Of a DNA stretch of 26,255 nt, positions 23,883-26,255 are shown in pieces. Origin of the DNA: DASSUW01 sp035706585 (GTDB taxonomy: Bacteria; Actinomycetota; Thermoleophilia; Solirubrobacterales; Solirubrobacteraceae); assembly GCA_035706585.1 (NCBI GenBank), contig DASSUW010000081.1:1-26255 (forward strand), written 5' to 3'. Position numbers and translations under genes: made by a program. Positions within the stretch are counted from its first letter, which is position 1; the number at the start of each line of letters is the position of its first letter. Under the pieces are notes generated by a model. The model had not been told where the DNA came from. It did no database searches and saw nothing but the letters and a program-made list of their open reading frames with translations.

Positions 23883-24853
23883 CGGTCCTGATCACGGGCG
23901 CGACCGGCCAGGTCGGCAATGCGATCGCGCGCCGGCTGGCCGACGAGGACGTCGAGGTGCGCGCGCTCGTGCGCTCGCCTTCGCGCGCGCAGGTGCTGCC
24001 GGTGCGCGTCCAATCGGTGCTCGGCGACGTGACCGACGCGGCGTCCGTGCGCGCGGCGCTGGACGGGGTCGCCACCGTCTACCACAGCGCCGGCATCCCG
24101 GAGCAGTGGCGCAAGGACACCGGCGAGTTCGCGCGCGTGAACGTGGAGGGGACGCGCAACGTGGTCGAGGCGGCGCTCGCGGCCGGGGTGGAGCGGTTCG
24201 TCTACACCAGCACCGACGACGTGCTCGTCGGGCCGCCCGGCCAGCCGTTCGACGAGTCCGCCGTGAACCCCGAGCCGGGCGTCACGCCCTACCAGCGCTC
24301 CAAGCAGGAAGCGGACCGGATCGTCGTCGCCGCCCTCGACCGCGGCCTGCCGGCCGTGTTCCTGCACCCGGCCGGCGTGTACGGGCCGGCGCCGTTCCTG
24401 GTCAAGGGGTTGAACGACCTGCTGATGCAGCTCGCCAAGCGCAAGACGCCGGCGCTGCTGCCCGGCGGCATGGCGGTCGCCTACAGCGAGGACGTCGCCG
24501 ACGGCCACGTGCGCGCGGCCGCCCAGGCTCCGGTCGGCGCCCGCTACCTGCTCGCCGAGTCGTTCCAGACGCTGACCGAGATCGCCGAGGCGGTCGCCGC
24601 CGCCGAGCCGCGCGCGAAGGTCCCGCGCGTGATGCCGCTCCCGGTCGCCCGGACGGTCTCGACGGTCGGCGAGGGCGTCGCGCGCGTGACCGGCCGCCCG
24701 CCGATGATCGCCCGCAGCGTGCTCCAGTTCCTCGAGCGCGGCTCGCGCCCCTCGGGAGCCCGCGCACGGACCGAGCTCGGCTGGACCCCGACGCCGTTCA
24801 GGACCGGCGTCGACCAGACGCTCGCCTACTTCCGCCAGCAGGGCTGGATCTGA
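23879..24853 (+). CDS. NAD-dependent epimerase / dihydroflavonol-4-reductase-like protein
   Basis: A 324-residue extended SDR. VTVLITGATGQVGNAIARRL holds the NAD(P) motif, then RALVRSPSR suggests NADP use. Other landmarks are GDVTDAASV, YHSAGIPEQW, RFVYTSTDDVLVG and the catalytic Y-x3-K in TPYQRSKQEADRI. VFLHPAGVYGP and AYSEDVADGHV are typical of dihydroflavonol-reductase and 3-beta-hydroxysteroid-dehydrogenase-like bacterial proteins. The substrate is unresolved. The GTG overlaps the SDR stop as GTGA, so the two enzymes are made together and may act in sequence on one substrate. A hairpin terminator starts one base past the TGA. Confidence 0.88.
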   Translation: MTVLITGATGQVGNAIARRLADEDVEVRALVRSPSRAQVLPVRVQSVLGDVTDAASVRAALDGVATVYHSAGIPEQWRKDTGEFARVNVEGTRNVVEAALAAGVERFVYTSTDDVLVGPPGQPFDESAVNPEPGVTPYQRSKQEADRIVVAALDRGLPAVFLHPAGVYGPAPFLVKGLNDLLMQLAKRKTPALLPGGMAVAYSEDVADGHVRAAAQAPVGARYLLAESFQTLTEIAEAVAAAEPRAKVPRVMPLPVARTVSTVGEGVARVTGRPPMIARSVLQFLERGSRPSGARARTELGWTPTPFRTGVDQTLAYFRQQGWI

Positions 24854-24884
24854 GAGGCGCCGACCGCGTGCTGGCGGGCGCCTC
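24854..24884 (+). terminator. Hairpin terminator after the SDR-epimerase pair
   Basis: A perfect 8-bp GC-rich stem (GAGGCGCC / GGCGCCTC, 15-nt loop) begins immediately after the stop codon of the epimerase-like gene. There is no U-run, which is common for terminators in high-GC actinobacteria. It probably ends the two-gene unit. Confidence 0.55.
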
Positions 24885-25240
24885 ACGGCCGTCCGACGAA
24901 GGCGCCGTCCGTATGGAACCGTGAACACGGCCTTGCCGTCCAAAGGCTCAAATCGACTCATTCAGTGATCGATTCGGGCGAGATCCAGCGGTCCTAGTAG
25001 GCGGAATCGGTTGGCTCGCGGCTCTGTGCGGGCTGTCAATCGAATACGCACCGCGCTCAGCGCTCTTGTGTCGGCTGCCTGACGGAATCGCACCGAAGAA
25101 CCGAACGATCTAGACCTTCGAGTAGTCCGGCATCTCGCTGGCGCAGAGACGCTGGCGGCCATTAGACCCAGGGTTTGCGAATGCGTCGTGATCGCCACGC
25201 GCGCGACGCGACTCGCGGCCCGAGCACGGAGGAAGGATCC
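24885..25240. other. Low-GC non-coding gap
   Basis: This stretch is visibly less GC-rich than the flanking genes and has stop codons in all plausible frames. I see no gene, tRNA or riboswitch in it. One minus-strand reading ends FRLLGPLDLARIDH before a stop near 24962; the FRLLGPL part resembles the first residues of SARP/AfsR activators but is far too short to call a gene. The region presumably contains the promoter of the following gene. Confidence 0.5.
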
Positions 25241-26026
25241 ATGAAGAAGGTCATGTGGTGGGCCTTGGCCATCGTCGGGGGCCTCGTTGTACTGGGCGCC
25301 CTGCTGGGAGAGGACAGCAGCCAGGACACGTCCAAAGCTGCCAAGACCGGGAGCGTCCAGACCGAGGAAACCTCGCCGGAGGCGACTCCCGAGCCGACGC
25401 CGGAGCCCACGCCGGAGCCGCTGAACGTCAACTTCACCGGCCCGAACCGGACCACGCGCGACCAAGTGACCCTCAGGGGGCGGATCGCTGTCAAGGGCAC
25501 GAAGGTCAGGGTCAACGGCAAGGCCGCGAGCGTGCACGGGAAGCGTTGGTCGTTCGTCGCGGCGATCGCGAAGAAGGGGGACAACCGCTACAAGGTCGTT
25601 GCCACCAAGCCCGGGCACAAGAAGGACACGACCACGGCCGTCGTGACTCGCAACCTGTCGTCGGCTGAGAAGGCGGCCGCACGGGCGGCGGAGCGCCAGG
25701 CGTTCATAAACGCATCGACCACGCTCCCGTACAACCAACTTGAGAAGAACCCCCGTCGGTACAAGGGCACCAAGGTGGCTTATCGCGGCCAGATCTTCCA
25801 GATTCAGGAAGACTTCGGCTCGACGTGGATGCTGCTCTCCGTGACGGATGAGGGCTACGGCTTCTGGGACGACAACCTGTGGGTCGAGTACGACGGGACG
25901 ATCAAGGGAGCAGAGGGCGACGTCATCACCATGTACGGGACCGTGAAGGGGTCGAAGTCGTACGAGACCCAGATCGGTGGGACAACGTACGTGCCGAGAG
26001 TCGTGGCCGAGTACATCGTCGAGTAA
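25241..26026 (+). CDS. Membrane-anchored Ig-like protein with OB-like C-terminal domain
   Basis: A 261-residue protein of unknown function. MKKVMWWALAIVGGLVVLGA is a single N-terminal membrane segment or uncleaved signal. A Ser/Thr-rich spacer and EPTPEPTPEPTPEP linker lead to an Ig-like/glucodextranase-B-like beta domain at about 66-145 (RVNGKAASVHGKRWSFVA, NRYKVVATKPGHKK). After a charged Ala/Glu helix, residues about 165-261 (NQLEKNPRRYKGTKVAYRGQ, then DVITMYGTVKGSKSYETQ and VVAEYIVE) resemble an OB-like domain found in exported proteins of Gram-positive bacteria. The ATG has an excellent GGAGGAAGG site. Its base composition is lower in GC than its neighbours and its codons include more AAG, so it may have been acquired recently. 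A strong terminator follows. Confidence 0.8.
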   Translation: MKKVMWWALAIVGGLVVLGALLGEDSSQDTSKAAKTGSVQTEETSPEATPEPTPEPTPEPLNVNFTGPNRTTRDQVTLRGRIAVKGTKVRVNGKAASVHGKRWSFVAAIAKKGDNRYKVVATKPGHKKDTTTAVVTRNLSSAEKAAARAAERQAFINASTTLPYNQLEKNPRRYKGTKVAYRGQIFQIQEDFGSTWMLLSVTDEGYGFWDDNLWVEYDGTIKGAEGDVITMYGTVKGSKSYETQIGGTTYVPRVVAEYIVE

Positions 26027-26036
26027 TCACGTTTGC

Positions 26037-26071
26037 GGAACACGAGGCCCGGAGTCGCGGCCTCGTGTTCC
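26037..26071 (+). terminator. Strong hairpin terminator
   Basis: A perfect 13-bp stem (GGAACACGAGGCC / GGCCTCGTGTTCC) with a 9-nt loop begins 10 bp after the stop of the Ig-like gene. It lacks a U-run on either strand, but the stem is by far the longest perfect hairpin seen in the window. It should insulate this gene from the tRNA-like region that follows, and may work in both directions. Confidence 0.7.
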
Positions 26072-26105
26072 GGGCCGCGGCGCAAGCTCGTATCGCAGAA
26101 ACGAG

Positions 26106-26130
26106 AGGCGCCGACCGGAATCGAACCGGT
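26106..26130 (-). pseudogene. Truncated tRNA 3' end (T-arm plus acceptor), possible attachment site
   Basis: On the minus strand, ACCGG-TTCGATT-CCGGT is a perfect T-arm with a canonical T-loop, followed directly by CGGCGCC and a U discriminator. This is exactly the last third of a tRNA. The sequence upstream on the same strand gives no anticodon arm with a seven-base loop, no D-arm and no matching GGCGCCG acceptor strand, so the gene is incomplete. Integrases that target tRNA genes leave such a 3' fragment at one junction. The isotype cannot be told. Confidence 0.6.
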
Positions 26131-26181
26131 GTATCCATCGGTTCGACCTGCGGAGCCGAATCCTGATGGCGGGGGCTCGTG

Positions 26182-26255
26182 ATGCGGTGGCTCGGCAAGT
26201 GCGAGAACTGCAACCACGAGCGCGAGATTGAGACGCGCTACGAGCACGGCGCGCG
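26182..26255 (+). CDS. Partial zinc-ribbon protein, start only (runs off the window)
   Basis: The last 74 bases read MRWLGKCENCNHEREIETRY and then EHGA before the window ends. C7-x2-C10 followed by H12 is the first knuckle of a zinc ribbon, and short proteins that open this way are frequent in actinophages and integrated elements. GGCGGGGG upstream could serve as a ribosome site; a GTG one codon earlier is an alternative start. The second half is missing, so the family cannot be confirmed. Its position next to the tRNA fragment suggests it is the first gene of an integrated element. Confidence 0.5.
   Translation, partial: MRWLGKCENCNHEREIETRYEHGA

Noticed and set aside
25080..25105. GGTGCGATTCC on the minus strand, similar to a T-loop
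   Set aside because: The supposed T-stem has only three of five pairs and there is no acceptor end, so it is not a tRNA remnant.
24962..25738. Long minus-strand open frame ending FRLLGPLDLARIDH
   Set aside because: It is antisense to the well-supported Ig-like gene over most of its length and has shadow-frame composition; the SARP-like ending is too short to be meaningful.

Overview
The window is very GC-rich and densely coded. It carries GTG and TTG starts, many 1-4 bp gene overlaps, and protein types common in the deep-branching actinobacterial class Thermoleophilia (Solirubrobacter/Conexibacter-like): LamG, SdrB/DUF11 and RTX/metal-binding secreted proteins, and an AtsA-type sulfatase with its own activating enzyme. 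This assignment is an inference from gene content and base composition; there is no rRNA to confirm it. Most of the window looks like ordinary chromosome, with possible mobile-element boundaries at both ends.

Left part (1-3869): an excisionase-type HTH gene faces the 3' end of a tRNA-Gly(GCC). A secreted LamG-fold protein is then divergent from an OmpR-family response regulator and its histidine kinase, which overlap by ATGA, followed by a SAM methyltransferase. The gap between the LamG and regulator genes holds 11-bp-phased direct repeats that look like a regulator binding site.

Metabolic part (3880-13206): a class V (serine/alanine-glyoxylate type) aminotransferase and a large GlcD/GlpC-type FAD plus Fe-S dehydrogenase are divergent with only 27 bp between start codons. 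Together they could oxidise a 2-hydroxyacid such as glycolate and transaminate the glyoxylate. On the minus strand, an AtsA-type Cys sulfatase (CSPTR), its formylglycine-generating enzyme (TGATG overlap) and a Tat-exported spermidine-dehydrogenase-like flavoprotein form an apparent operon with a hairpin-rich leader.

Centre (13318-17813): an RTX/metal-binding secreted protein is divergent from an FtsH whose pore-loop aromatic residue is replaced by Ile. Convergent to ftsH is a nucleotide-sugar epimerase-like gene, preceded by a small membrane-protein gene whose coding signal changes frame twice.

Right part (17814-26255): a glycerophosphodiester phosphodiesterase; a small zinc-ribbon protein; a TerC membrane protein behind a recognisable yybP-ykoY manganese riboswitch; a methyltransferase overlapping terC tail to tail; a large SdrB/DUF11 surface protein with an operator-like inverted repeat in the shared divergent promoter region; and an SDR plus NAD-epimerase pair coupled by GTGA. 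After a 387-bp low-GC gap comes a compositionally different membrane-anchored Ig-like protein with a strong terminator. The window closes with a truncated tRNA 3' end (T-arm and acceptor only) beside the start of a zinc-ribbon gene, which resembles the attachment site of an integrated element.

I found no CRISPR array, transposase, rRNA or recognisable defence system. The most informative unusual items are the riboswitch, the tRNA remnant, the frame-switched membrane gene, the FtsH pore substitution and the sulfatase operon with its structured leader.
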